A stretch of DNA of 61,856 nt from Spirochaetota bacterium (lineage in GTDB: Bacteria; Spirochaetota; UBA4802; JAFGDQ01). Each line of letters starts with the position of its first letter. Position 1 is the first letter of the stretch. Both the position numbers and the translations under genes were made by a program. Where the stretch lies: NCBI GenBank assembly GCA_016932015.1, contig JAFGDQ010000020.1, positions 1 to 61,856 on the forward strand, in the 5' to 3' direction. Shown here piece by piece: positions 8,496-17,521 of this stretch. The notes beneath the pieces are model-generated. The model saw nothing but the letters and a program-made list of their open reading frames with translations. It searched no databases and had not been told where the DNA came from.

Positions 8496-9437
8496 TTATT
8501 CCATAAATGCTTTAAAAACCATTTCAACGCCCTCTGCAAGTGCGTCAAGGTCATATCCGCCTTCCAGAAAAGCAATGAGTCTGTTGCCGGAGTGTTTTTC
8601 AGCTATATTGAGAAGCATTTTTGTAAAGGTATAGTAACTTTCGCTGGAAAGGTGAATTGAAGAAAGCGGATCAAGATTATGTGCATCGAAGCCTGCTGAT
8701 ATTAATATAATTTCAGGAGAATATCTATCGAGTTCAGGAATGATTGTTGATTCGAATGCTTCAATATAATCCCTGTCACTGCTTCCTGCCTGCATTGGAA
8801 TATTCAGGTTAAATCCTTTCCCTGCTCCTATTCCCCTTTCATTCAGATCTCCGGTACCCGGATAATGGGGGTACTGATGTGTGCTTATATAATATACTGA
8901 AGGGTCCATTTCAAAAGAGTGTTGAGTGCCGTTGCCGTGATGTACATCCCAGTCAACAATAGCAACCCTTTTTAAATCGTATTCCTTCTGAAGGTATTTA
9001 GCGCATATTGCGATATTATTAAAAATACAGAATCCTGCTGCCTGTGCGCGTTCAGCATGATGTCCGGGAGGGCGTATTGCGCAAAAACCTGTATAGGCTT
9101 TTTTATCCATTACAGTATCGCACATATTCATGCATCCGCCGGCTGCGTACAACGCCACTTCGAATGAATCTCTGCAAACAACTGTGTCCATTGAATCAAG
9201 ATAAACTGTTCCTGATTCAATTTCGCTTTTTATTCTGTTTATATAATCTTTATCATGAATTAACTCAATACATTCAATTAATGCTTTATTCTTTTCAATT
9301 TTAACAAGATTATCATAGAAAGGCAGTGATCGTATTCTTTTATCTATTGCCGTTAATCGTTCCGGCCTTTCCGGATGCCCTGATCCGGTATCGTGTTTCA
9401 GATATATGTCATCATAAAGATAAGCACATGGCTGCAT
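8496..9437 (-). CDS. Histone deacetylase-family protein (AcuC/class II-like)
   Basis: The enzyme should hydrolyse acetyl-lysine or acetyl-polyamine bonds using zinc. I start at the ATG at 9437 (313 residues) because AAGGAG lies 7 bases before it; a TTG at 9443 is too close to that site. Diagnostic segments are GSGHPERPERL near the N-terminus, RPPGHHAERAQAAGFCIFNN with the His pair at 126-127, DWDVHHGNGTQ with the metal-binding Asp and His near 164-166, and GFDAHNLDPL. It follows a beta-oxidation thiolase on the same strand (84 bases), suggesting a link with acetyl-CoA metabolism, as AcuC has with acetyl-CoA synthetase; that link is inference. Confidence 0.9.
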   Translation of the reverse strand: MQPCAYLYDDIYLKHDTGSGHPERPERLTAIDKRIRSLPFYDNLVKIEKNKALIECIELIHDKDYINRIKSEIESGTVYLDSMDTVVCRDSFEVALYAAGGCMNMCDTVMDKKAYTGFCAIRPPGHHAERAQAAGFCIFNNIAICAKYLQKEYDLKRVAIVDWDVHHGNGTQHSFEMDPSVYYISTHQYPHYPGTGDLNERGIGAGKGFNLNIPMQAGSSDRDYIEAFESTIIPELDRYSPEIILISAGFDAHNLDPLSSIHLSSESYYTFTKMLLNIAEKHSGNRLIAFLEGGYDLDALAEGVEMVFKAFME

Positions 9438-9521
9438 TGGCAATCTCCTTGTAAAAATATTTAATATTTATGTAAGTAAGTGGTACCTATTTAACAGGTA
9501 ATTTTATAGGTTCAAAATTTA

Positions 9522-10733
9522 TTATTCAACAAGCTCAAATAAAGCAGCAGCTCCCATTCCGCCTCCGACGCACATTGATTCAATGCCGTATTTTAAGCCT
9601 TTTTCACTCATGATGTTTATAAGCTGAGCCGCAAGTTTACTGCCTGTACATCCTATAGGATGCCCGAGAGCTATTGCTCCGCCGTGAATATTGACCTTTC
9701 TTCTGTCAGAACCGCATTCCCATTGGCCTTTATCATTGTACAGGCCAAGTCTCTGCATGCTGTAAACAGCCTGTGATGCGAAAGCCTCATTGATTTCAAA
9801 TACATCAATATCATTAACCGTAAGGCCTGCTAATTTTAGTATTTTAGGGATTGCGTATGCCGGACCTACCCCCATTTCATCCGGTTTTACTCCAGTTACA
9901 GCATAATATCTAAATTTTGCAACAGGTTTTATATTAAATTTTCGAATTGCATCTTCACTCATAAGTAAAACTGCGGCAGCGCCGTCTGTCATCTGGGATG
10001 AATTCCCGGCAGTTACTGTACCGCCGGCTGAAAAAACAGGATTTAATTTTGAAAGGCTCTCAATTGTTGTTTCGGGACGAATCCCGTCGTCAAAATCCTG
10101 ATAGCTTATATTTTTTATAATTGTTCCATCTTTATCTTCAACATATTTATGCGCCTGAGTAGGAACTATTTCCTTAAATGAGCCGTTTTTTCGCGCTTCA
10201 GCTGCTTTCATGTGAGAATGATAGCTGAATTCATCCTGCATTTCACGGTTTATATTGTATCTCTTGGCAACATTTTCCGCTGTAAGCCCCATTGCCATAA
10301 ACATTTCCGGCTTTTCTCTGGTCAGATCAGGGTGAGGCCTGGGAAGATTGCCTCCCATAGGAACAATAGTCATTGATTCAATACCTCCCGCAATCGCGAC
10401 ATCGCACCAGCCGGACATTATTCTGCTGGCCTGCATAGCTATTGACTCAAGTCCTGATGAACAGAATCTGTTGATCGTCGCGCCTGAAGTTTCATCAGGA
10501 AAGCCCGACATTTGTGCAACCACTCTGCCTATATTAAGACCCTGCTCAGCTTCAGGAAAGCAGCATCCTATCAGTATATCCTCAACATCTTTTTTCCCCA
10601 GTCCTGGTGTTCTTTCAATTGCGCCGGTTACCGCGTCACACAGAAGATTCTCAGGCCTTGTCTGAGCAAAAGCGCCTTTTTTGCGCTTGCATCCCGGTGT
10701 TCTTACTGCTGTTACTATATATGCATCTCTCAT
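9522..10733 (-). CDS. Acetyl-CoA C-acyltransferase (thiolase)
   Basis: The 403-residue product has normal thiolase length. The nucleophilic Cys91 lies in NRFCSSGLESIAMQ, the His in GGAIALGHPIGCTG, and the second catalytic Cys in MCVGGGMGAA near the C-terminus. It should cleave 3-ketoacyl-CoA in beta-oxidation (FadA-like). AGGAG precedes the ATG by about 7 bases. It starts 30 bases after the stop of the FadN-like gene, so the two form an operon. Confidence 0.93.
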   Translation of the reverse strand: MRDAYIVTAVRTPGCKRKKGAFAQTRPENLLCDAVTGAIERTPGLGKKDVEDILIGCCFPEAEQGLNIGRVVAQMSGFPDETSGATINRFCSSGLESIAMQASRIMSGWCDVAIAGGIESMTIVPMGGNLPRPHPDLTREKPEMFMAMGLTAENVAKRYNINREMQDEFSYHSHMKAAEARKNGSFKEIVPTQAHKYVEDKDGTIIKNISYQDFDDGIRPETTIESLSKLNPVFSAGGTVTAGNSSQMTDGAAAVLLMSEDAIRKFNIKPVAKFRYYAVTGVKPDEMGVGPAYAIPKILKLAGLTVNDIDVFEINEAFASQAVYSMQRLGLYNDKGQWECGSDRRKVNIHGGAIALGHPIGCTGSKLAAQLINIMSEKGLKYGIESMCVGGGMGAAALFELVE

Positions 10734-10763
10734 TGTATTCTCCTGTTAATATGAATCTAACAA

Positions 10764-13175
10764 TTATAACAATAACGGTTTACCGGTTTTCATTATATGT
10801 TCAGCCATTTTTTTAGTATTATCTGTCTTCCAGAGTTCTACAAAAGCCTCTCTTTCAAGCTTCATCAGGTAGTCCTCTGACACAGACTGTCCCTGATAGG
10901 CTTCTCCTCCTGACATGCAGTAGGCGATTTTTTTTGCAATAAATTCCATATGAGGCGGAATAAAACCGCCTGCTCTCATGTTCTGAATCTCGGCCCAGAC
11001 AATGCCTTGAGCAGCCTGTCCCATGACAGGCACTTTTTTCTTCAGCGGTGGCCTGTAGCCGTTTTCTACCATTCTAAGCGCCTCCTTTTTTGCTTCCCCT
11101 ATAAGAAAGTCTTTGTTAAATATTATTCTGTCTGCAGGCCGAAGAAATCCCATATTCCTCGCTTCTGCGGCTGACGTGGAAACTTTTGCCATTGCTACTG
11201 TCATAAAAGCGGGTGTGAAGTATGCGGCCCAGTCAGTAACCTTTATCTGTCTGGGAATCGATTCGATTAAACGTTCCCATAGATGTATCATTCCTGCTCC
11301 GCCTGGCAAAAGACCGGCTCCAATTTCTACCAATCCCATATATAACTCGGCATGGGATACGATTCTGTCTGCGGCAAGGCAGATTTCACATCCGCCTCCG
11401 AGTGTCTTGTTGAATGGAGCAGCAATAACCGGATAAGGAGAGTATTTCAGTGACATGATGGTGCTGTGAGCTGTCTTAATAAAGGTATCAATTTCGGAGT
11501 ATTTCTTTGCTTTTGCTAAACCCAGCATATATGAAACATCACCGCCGGCTGAAAAAGCAGCCTGCATGGCGGACGGCTGGTTCCCTATTACCAGTCCTGT
11601 TCCGTTTTCTTTTACGTACTGAACAGACTCGGCTGAAAAATCAATCATAGCATTATTGATTGCATTTGCCTTTGAATGAAATTCAATGTTAAAGATTCCG
11701 TCACCAATATCAATCAGGGAAGCCGAATCATTTGATTTAACAATATTTTTCTTTTGTGATTTTATATTTGAGAGGAAAATGGATTTTTCACTGGTAATAA
11801 TGTCTTTATATGTGTTTGATTTAAAGTCAAAATACTGTCTTTTGCCGTTCCGCATCCGGTAGAAAGTATGGCTGCCGCCTGCAATCATCTTTTTAATTTT
11901 AGCGGGAACTTTAAATCCCGAGTCTTCTATAAGTTTAAAAGATTTTTTTATTCCATAATTATCCCAGATTTCAAACGGGCCTGTCTCCCACGCGTATCCC
12001 CATTTCATTGCATTGTCGATTCCTGCAATTGAGTCCGATATTTCAGGTACCCTGTTTGCCGCATATGAAAATATAAAAGCCATTAGTTTTCGGGAAAAAT
12101 CAGACGATTTTATTATAAGAGTCTGTCGTTCTGCAAGTGTCTTTAATTCCTTTGCCTTTATTACACAGTCAGGAAGAAGTTTCCTGTCGAAATCAATGTG
12201 TTCGAAAGTTTTAATATTTATTACTTTTTTATTTTTTTTCCGGGTTGCAGGATCTGTAACGGATTTATAAAATCCTCCTGTTTCCTTAGTCTTGTTACCC
12301 AGCATTTTTCTTTTAAGCATTTCCGTAACAAAAAGCGGCAGTTTGAATAAGTCTCTGAATTCATCTTTTTTCAGTAGATTGTAGGAGTTTTCAGCAAGAT
12401 GCCCGATAGTATCAAGACCTACAAGATCTGTAAGTGCAAATATGCCTGTCCCCGGAAATCCAAAAACAGAACCGAACATGGAGTCAGCATCCTGTACAGG
12501 AATTTTTTCGGATTCAAGCAGTCTGAAAGCCTGAAGAATAAAAGCGATTCCAATTCTGTTGCCGATGAAATTCGGGGAGTCCTTTGCAAGCACAATCCCT
12601 TTACCGAGTATTTTCTCTCCGAAGCCGGATATTAATTCATATACTTCCTTCGCGGTCTCAGTTCCCTTTACGAGTTCAAGAAGTTTCATATAACGTACAG
12701 GATTGAAGAAGTGCATTACCATAAAATGTTGTTTGAATTCCTTTGTTCTGCCTTCTGTCATTATTCTTAACGGAAGTCCGGAAGTATTGGATACTATAAC
12801 GGTATCTTTATTTCTTATTTTTTCAAGTTTTGCAAACAGCGATTGTTTGATTTTAAGGTCTTCGACGATTACTTCGAAAATGATATCACATTCTTTTAAT
12901 TTTTTAAAATCATCTTCAAGATTACCGGTTTCAATCAGCAACAAATCATTTTTTTTATCCATTAACGCTGCCGGGGTGGTACTACTAAGTGCAGCAAGTC
13001 CTGCGTTGACAATTCTGTTGCGTGCAACGTGATTTTTTTTCTCTTCATCTTTTAAATCAGAAGGGACAATATCAAGTATAAGAACAGGGATTCCCGCTGA
13101 AGCGCATAGAGCCGCAATACCTCCGCCCATAATGCCGGAACCTATTACGGCAATTTTTTCAATTTTTTTTAACAT
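10764..13175 (-). CDS. 3-hydroxyacyl-CoA dehydrogenase/enoyl-CoA hydratase (FadN-like)
   Basis: The 803-residue fusion carries the dehydrogenase first and the hydratase last, the FadN order of Bacillus rather than the FadB order. The Rossmann motif GSGIMGGGIAA is at 12-22, and the dehydrogenase catalytic His is in MHFFNPVRYMKLLELV. The C-terminal crotonase domain keeps both catalytic Glu contexts, LGGGCEICLAADRI and GLVEIGAGLLPGGAG. AAGGAG lies 8 bases before the ATG. A TACAGA-N4-TCTGTA palindrome about 70 bases upstream may bind a regulator. No acyl-CoA dehydrogenase or ligase gene is present in the window. Confidence 0.93.
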   Translation of the reverse strand: MLKKIEKIAVIGSGIMGGGIAALCASAGIPVLILDIVPSDLKDEEKKNHVARNRIVNAGLAALSSTTPAALMDKKNDLLLIETGNLEDDFKKLKECDIIFEVIVEDLKIKQSLFAKLEKIRNKDTVIVSNTSGLPLRIMTEGRTKEFKQHFMVMHFFNPVRYMKLLELVKGTETAKEVYELISGFGEKILGKGIVLAKDSPNFIGNRIGIAFILQAFRLLESEKIPVQDADSMFGSVFGFPGTGIFALTDLVGLDTIGHLAENSYNLLKKDEFRDLFKLPLFVTEMLKRKMLGNKTKETGGFYKSVTDPATRKKNKKVINIKTFEHIDFDRKLLPDCVIKAKELKTLAERQTLIIKSSDFSRKLMAFIFSYAANRVPEISDSIAGIDNAMKWGYAWETGPFEIWDNYGIKKSFKLIEDSGFKVPAKIKKMIAGGSHTFYRMRNGKRQYFDFKSNTYKDIITSEKSIFLSNIKSQKKNIVKSNDSASLIDIGDGIFNIEFHSKANAINNAMIDFSAESVQYVKENGTGLVIGNQPSAMQAAFSAGGDVSYMLGLAKAKKYSEIDTFIKTAHSTIMSLKYSPYPVIAAPFNKTLGGGCEICLAADRIVSHAELYMGLVEIGAGLLPGGAGMIHLWERLIESIPRQIKVTDWAAYFTPAFMTVAMAKVSTSAAEARNMGFLRPADRIIFNKDFLIGEAKKEALRMVENGYRPPLKKKVPVMGQAAQGIVWAEIQNMRAGGFIPPHMEFIAKKIAYCMSGGEAYQGQSVSEDYLMKLEREAFVELWKTDNTKKMAEHIMKTGKPLLL

Positions 13176-13244
13176 TAAAAATACTCCTTAAGGAATGGAC
13201 TGTTATATAATCGCGAAATAGATATAAATGTTTTTACAGTTAAT

Positions 13245-13260
13245 TACAGACCTATCTGTA
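13245..13260. promoter_or_regulatory. Candidate operator palindrome between fad genes and selU
   Basis: TACAGA and TCTGTA are perfectly complementary arms separated by CCTA. The site lies 70 bases upstream of the FadN-like gene and abuts the -35 element of a plus-strand promoter, so one regulator could affect both directions. TetR-type fatty-acid repressors bind palindromes of this size, but the regulator is not identified here. Confidence 0.45.
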
Positions 13261-13289
13261 TTGACTATTTGTAACATCAGAAGTTTAAT
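13261..13289 (+). promoter_or_regulatory. Probable sigma-70 promoter reading toward selU
   Basis: TTGACT (13261-13266), a 17-base spacer and TTTAAT (13284-13289) match the consensus at 5 of 6 positions each. Transcripts would carry a leader of about 270 bases before selU. The leader contains a small hairpin GCCGCT/AGCGGC at 13443-13460. Apart from these elements the 13176-13568 gap holds AT-rich DNA with no gene I can support. Confidence 0.45.
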
Positions 13290-13568
13290 ATCGCAAGTTA
13301 AAAATGTGCAGTAACAATAAAATTATTATATTGTAAACATATAAGTTTAATTATGTAATTATAAAAAATGCATTCGGAACTTCATGATGATTAAATGATA
13401 CGGGCTGTATAACCGGTTAATGTGCAGATGAAATAAAATTTTGCCGCTGGAAAAAGCGGCGTATTCCTGAAAATCAGCAGACATCATATATTTTTAGATT
13501 GTCGGAGGTGTTTAAATTTAAATTATTGGACTTGACGTCAGGGAAATAAAAAACATTAAGAATATTTT

Positions 13569-14765
13569 ATGAAAGACTTAAACAGTAAAGAACAAATAGA
13601 AGAATTGAAACAGCTTCTGAATACTATAGAAGCTTATAATCTGAAAGATATTGATTTAGATATAATCGCGCCCTGTTCAGAAGAGTTGGCACAGAATGAT
13701 TTTATCGAAATTTTAAGAACAACTCATGAAGAATATATAATCATTGATGTACGTTCCGAGGATGAGTTCCTTGAGAGTAAAATTCCTTTCTCGGTAAATC
13801 TGCCCATACTAAATAATATAGAAAGGCATAATGTAGGCTTAATTTATGCAAAACATTCCAGAAAAAGAGCTGTATCACTTGCATATTATTATGCATTGCA
13901 AAAAGAGAAATTATATATAGAAAGCATCAAAAATTTGACTGCAGGCAAATCAGGAAAAGTAATAATCTATTGCTGGCGCGGAGGAAGAAGAAGTAAATAC
14001 GTTGCTGAATTATTTCGCAGGAATAATATAGAAGCAGTGATTCTAAATAATGGATATAAAGGATTCAGAAAGGTTGTTTATGAGTATCTGTATAATAAAA
14101 CAATACCCATTATCAGCCTGTCCGGATTAACCGGATGCGGAAAATCGGAGATACTGGAATATATACAGGAAAAATATCCTTCTTTTCCCGTACTTCATCT
14201 TGAAGAATGCGCAGGGCATGCTTCATCAGTCTTTGGAGAAATACGGTTTTTTCTTATGGGGAAAAAAACATGCAGTCAGCAGCAGTTTGAAACGAATATT
14301 TTTATGCGGATTTTACCTTATCTTAACAAAAAAAATAACCTGCCCCTGTTTTTATCTGAAAAAGAAAGCAGGAAAATCGGAAAATTAGTTCTGCCTCCGG
14401 CTGTTTATCAAAGCCTTGAACAAGAGCTGCATATAGCAATAATATGTTGTGATAAAGACAGAATTAAGCGCCTGTCAGTTGATTATTTTGCTGTTAACTC
14501 ATCTGAAGGAATAAAAAATATTGCAAAGGAAAAAGTCAGGCAGAAAGTACTTTCATTTAAAAAGAGATACGGGAATGAAAAGATCGAGCAGTATTTATCC
14601 TTGCTGGATAAAGGGCAGTATTCTGAATTTCTTGAGGATATATTAAAAATTCATTATGATCCGGTTTACAGAAAGGCAAAGAAAGAGGCAATAGCTGTTA
14701 TTGAACACAACAGGATGGATTCAACGGTTGACACTATTTTTAAAGTAATGGAAGGGATTCTATGA
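13569..14765 (+). CDS. selU: tRNA 2-selenouridine synthase (rhodanese + P-loop)
   Basis: SelU (MnmH, YbbB) replaces sulfur by selenium at the wobble 2-thiouridine of Lys, Glu and Gln tRNAs, using selenophosphate and geranyl-PP. The rhodanese domain has IIDVRSEDEF near 58-67 and the catalytic Cys135 in IIYCWRGGRRS. A P-loop GLTGCGKS at 186-193 marks the second domain. At 398 residues it is slightly longer than the E. coli enzyme because of about 50 extra N-terminal residues. No strong ribosome-binding site precedes the ATG. Its last codons overlap the convergent CBS gene by 6 bases. Its presence implies selD elsewhere in the genome. Confidence 0.92.
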   Translation: MKDLNSKEQIEELKQLLNTIEAYNLKDIDLDIIAPCSEELAQNDFIEILRTTHEEYIIIDVRSEDEFLESKIPFSVNLPILNNIERHNVGLIYAKHSRKRAVSLAYYYALQKEKLYIESIKNLTAGKSGKVIIYCWRGGRRSKYVAELFRRNNIEAVILNNGYKGFRKVVYEYLYNKTIPIISLSGLTGCGKSEILEYIQEKYPSFPVLHLEECAGHASSVFGEIRFFLMGKKTCSQQQFETNIFMRILPYLNKKNNLPLFLSEKESRKIGKLVLPPAVYQSLEQELHIAIICCDKDRIKRLSVDYFAVNSSEGIKNIAKEKVRQKVLSFKKRYGNEKIEQYLSLLDKGQYSEFLEDILKIHYDPVYRKAKKEAIAVIEHNRMDSTVDTIFKVMEGIL

Positions 14766-15143
14766 TTTCAGAATGTATTTAAGTATGTCTTTCCGGCTAA
14801 TAATGCCAATGAGCTTATTATCTTCAAGAATAGGAATTCTTTTATAATTGCTGTTCATGAATAATTCGCTAATCTCGAGAAGGCTGGCTTCTTTTCCCAT
14901 TGTTATTACATCGGTAATCATAAAGTCGGAGACTTTAGCTTCATCTATGCTGTCATAGAACGCCAGCTGAATAAAATCTTTTTCACTTATAATCCCTGCA
15001 AGAGACATGTCGTCTCTGACAACCGGAAGACCGCTGATTCGTTTATCAAGTAATATTTTAATTGCTGCCTTCGCAGGAGTATCCTCTCTTATTGTAATAA
15101 GATCAGTTGTCATTATATCCTGGGCTTTGGACAAAGTTTTCAC
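14760..15143 (-). CDS. Two-CBS-domain protein
   Basis: The 127-residue product is a bare CBS pair: the first unit runs from QDIMTTDLITIREDTP to GIISEKDFIQ, the second from VSDFMITDVITMGKEAS to GIISRKDILKYIL. Such modules bind adenine nucleotides and usually act as energy or ligand sensors on a partner. The start is GTG at 15143 with no strong ribosome-binding site. Its target cannot be told from context; it shares the strand with the SAP-like and tungstate genes upstream. Confidence 0.88.
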   Translation of the reverse strand: MKTLSKAQDIMTTDLITIREDTPAKAAIKILLDKRISGLPVVRDDMSLAGIISEKDFIQLAFYDSIDEAKVSDFMITDVITMGKEASLLEISELFMNSNYKRIPILEDNKLIGIISRKDILKYILKS

Positions 15144-15206
15144 CTTTGTTAATTATGATTTTAACAGATCCTTATATTAAACTCTCGTCACTATTCCTGA
15201 AAATTA

Positions 15207-15410
15207 TTAATATTTTTTCAGTGAAAGTCTGCCGGGTTTGCAGTCTTCCCTCCAGCAGCAGTTATATTGGTCACAATAATCGATATTCATTTTGTAACAG
15301 GTTTTGTTTCCCTCTTTTGCCTGTATATTCCTTATAAGTTCTGTTTTTTTCATCCTTGAAGGATCAAACCCCAAGTTCCTTGCGATTGTTTTTATTTCCG
15401 CAACTTTCAT
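15207..15410 (-). CDS. Small SAP-like protein with Cys-rich C-terminus
   Basis: The 67-residue product begins with a SAP/Rho-N-like helix-turn-helix unit (MKVAEIKTIARNLGFDPSRM, then KKTELIRNIQ), followed by a Cys-rich tail with Cys residues in TCYKMNIDYCDQYNCCWREDC that could bind a metal. Similar small proteins are widespread, especially in deltaproteobacteria-like genomes, but their job is unknown; DNA or RNA binding is suggested by the SAP fold. GGAG precedes the ATG by about 8 bases. Confidence 0.75.
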   Translation of the reverse strand: MKVAEIKTIARNLGFDPSRMKKTELIRNIQAKEGNKTCYKMNIDYCDQYNCCWREDCKPGRLSLKKY

Positions 15411-15584
15411 AAAATGACTCCGAATTAAAATTTAAATTATAACAATGTATAATACTTTTAATTAAGCCCAATAATCTATTGCGAATAGACGATTTTAATA
15501 TATAAATTTTAAAAAGTCAATTCGAATTTGATTCCGGTTTTCTGGATATAGGGCACAGACATATTTAAGGAATTCTATTAATGA

Positions 15585-16604
15585 TTACTGCCACTTTAAA
15601 GCTGTTGTTTTAAATATTACCCAAATATCCATACCGGGTATAAGGTGAAGTGTTTTTACAGCATTTTGTGTCACTGTACTTGTAAGGGATATTCCGGAAA
15701 TATCTATTTTTACATTCACTTTCTGTTCTTTTGTTACTGTCATGGCTGTTATTTTTCCATTTAAAATATTCTGAGCGGAAATTCCTCTCTTATAGTCAGT
15801 AGAAAGAACGATATCGGAAGGATTTAGTATCGCAGATGAAGTTTCGAATGGCGGATTCAGTGCGAATATTTTTTGTTTGCTGTCAAGTTTTTTTATCCAT
15901 AGATCTTTATCATCGAAATACCAGGGGCCTTGTATAATATTTTCATATCCCGCACCTGTTATCCTGCCGTTATTGATCCTTAAAATATTAGCAGTTAAAC
16001 TGTTTAACCATACTGTATCGTGACTGGAAATTATAAGGGTTGTGTTAAACTGTTTTATAAAATATTCAACAGCGTCCTTAATCAGTATAGCACTCCGGCT
16101 GTCTAAACTGACCGTGGGTTCATCAAGAATGAGTACATCCGGCTTTAAAATCAGTCTTGAAGCAAGCGCGACCCGCCGGGCTTCGCCTCCTGACAGTTCA
16201 AACCATTTTTTATTTGAAATTTTTTTATCCTCAAGGCCTACTAATTGGAGAGCGTCAGAAACTTTTGACTTTAAATCCCTGGAGCCTTTTCTTAATTTCA
16301 GACCATACGCGACATTATCGAAAACGTTTCTTTTTAGCAGATAAGGATCCTGGAAAAGCATTGAAATTGTTAAATCAGTATTATTATTTCCGTATAAATT
16401 TTTTCCGTTAATTTTTACAGAGCCTTTTTCAGGTTGAAGCAAAAGGGCTAACATTCTCAGCAGAGTAGATTTTCCGCTTCCGTTAGGTCCGGTGAAACCC
16501 GTACAAGTGCCTTTATTGATTATCAGCTCAGGTACCTCAAGGCTGAAGTTATGATTGTAGTTGAATTTTAAATTCAATATTTCATATAACGGATTTTTTT
16601 TCAT
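15585..16604 (-). CDS. tupC: Tungstate/molybdate ABC transporter ATPase
   Basis: The 339-residue ATPase has Walker A GPNGSGKSTLL near 40-50, the signature ELSGGEARRVALASRL and Walker B VLILDEPTVSLD, then a C-terminal TOBE/Mop-like domain (about 275-335) typical of oxyanion transporters. It starts only 4 bases after tupB, so the two are translationally coupled. The binding protein TupA is not adjacent. Tungstate is preferred over molybdate because of the permease type; molybdate cannot be excluded. Confidence 0.85.
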   Translation of the reverse strand: MKKNPLYEILNLKFNYNHNFSLEVPELIINKGTCTGFTGPNGSGKSTLLRMLALLLQPEKGSVKINGKNLYGNNNTDLTISMLFQDPYLLKRNVFDNVAYGLKLRKGSRDLKSKVSDALQLVGLEDKKISNKKWFELSGGEARRVALASRLILKPDVLILDEPTVSLDSRSAILIKDAVEYFIKQFNTTLIISSHDTVWLNSLTANILRINNGRITGAGYENIIQGPWYFDDKDLWIKKLDSKQKIFALNPPFETSSAILNPSDIVLSTDYKRGISAQNILNGKITAMTVTKEQKVNVKIDISGISLTSTVTQNAVKTLHLIPGMDIWVIFKTTALKWQ

Positions 16605-16608
16605 TCGG

Positions 16609-17298
16609 TTATGCTCTTCTTTTCAGAAATATCAGGGACCAGTTTACGGTAAATGCTATAATGAGAAGAACCAGCCCAAGCGCAATGCCCATTGAAAATT
16701 CTCCTTTCCCTGTTTCAAGAGTAATCGTCGTTGTTATTGTTCTTGTGTCCCACTTGATGTTGCCGCCAATCATCATGGAAACCCCTACTTCCGATATAGC
16801 TCTTCCGTACGCGGTAACAGCAGCGGCAAAAACCGCATATTTCGCCTCTGCTATGCTTGTTACGGCAATTTGTCGGCCTTTTGCTCCAAGAGTCTTCAAT
16901 GTGTCTTTAAGGCGGGAATCAAGCCCTTCAATTCCGGTTGCTGTCAGTGAAATAACGATTGGAAGTACGAGAATGATCTGGGCAATTACAATACCGGGAA
17001 TTGTAAACAATAGCCCGAATTCGCCTAACGGACCTTTTCTGGAAATAAAAGCATATACGAGAAGCCCGACAACAACTGTAGGCAGGGCAAGTAGAGTATC
17101 TGTAATGGCTCTGATTTGTTTTTTGCCGGGAAAATCTTTATAGCCGATAAGAAATCCGGCTGGAATTCCGATAGCCAGGCTCAAAAGTATGGAAAATGAG
17201 GATGCTTTCAGAGTTACAAATATAGCAGAATAGGTTTCCTGGTCGCCTGTAATAAGTAGTTTTATTCCGGTTATAAATCCGTTTATAATGTAATCCAT
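16609..17298 (-). CDS. tupB: Tungstate ABC transporter permease
   Basis: The 229-residue product has about six membrane segments and resembles TupB: MDYIINGFITGIKLLITGDQ at the start, the GIPAGFLIGYKDFPGK loop, LLALPTVVVGLLVYAFISRKGPLGEFG, and the cytoplasmic EAA-like loop around DTLKTLGAKGRQIAVTSIAE. It forms the inner-membrane channel with TupC. The gene starts divergently from the RACo-like gene with 223 bases between them. Tungsten enzymes such as formate dehydrogenases or aldehyde oxidoreductases are the likely consumers (inference). Confidence 0.87.
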   Translation of the reverse strand: MDYIINGFITGIKLLITGDQETYSAIFVTLKASSFSILLSLAIGIPAGFLIGYKDFPGKKQIRAITDTLLALPTVVVGLLVYAFISRKGPLGEFGLLFTIPGIVIAQIILVLPIVISLTATGIEGLDSRLKDTLKTLGAKGRQIAVTSIAEAKYAVFAAAVTAYGRAISEVGVSMMIGGNIKWDTRTITTTITLETGKGEFSMGIALGLVLLIIAFTVNWSLIFLKRRA

Positions 17299-17450
17299 AA
17301 TTTTTCGCTGTATCGGAAATTATTTTAAGAAAATAAATTATTGTAATTATTTTCAGAAATTAAAATATTAATGTTTTATTTTCATCATGAAAGTCAATTT
17401 AAAAAATTCTCTTTAAAAGAGTAAAAATAATAAAAAATCAGAAATTTGCG

Positions 17451-17490
17451 TATAATTTATTGCAAAATATAAACGTAAATACATATTTAC
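17451..17490 (+). promoter_or_regulatory. Candidate -10 box and operator before the RACo-like gene
   Basis: TATAAT at 17451-17456 (preceded by TTGCG) is a perfect -10; the -35 is weak. About 12 bases after the expected start lies an inverted repeat GTAAATA-CA-TATTTAC (17475-17490), a position typical for a repressor site, 31 bases before the ATG. Confidence 0.4.
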
Positions 17491-17521
17491 ATAAAATCTA
17501 TAAGTAACAGGACATTAAAAT

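Noticed and set aside
13501..13560. Short frame before selU after a GGAGG
   Set aside because: The only start overlaps the GGAGG itself and the frame is 13 codons long.
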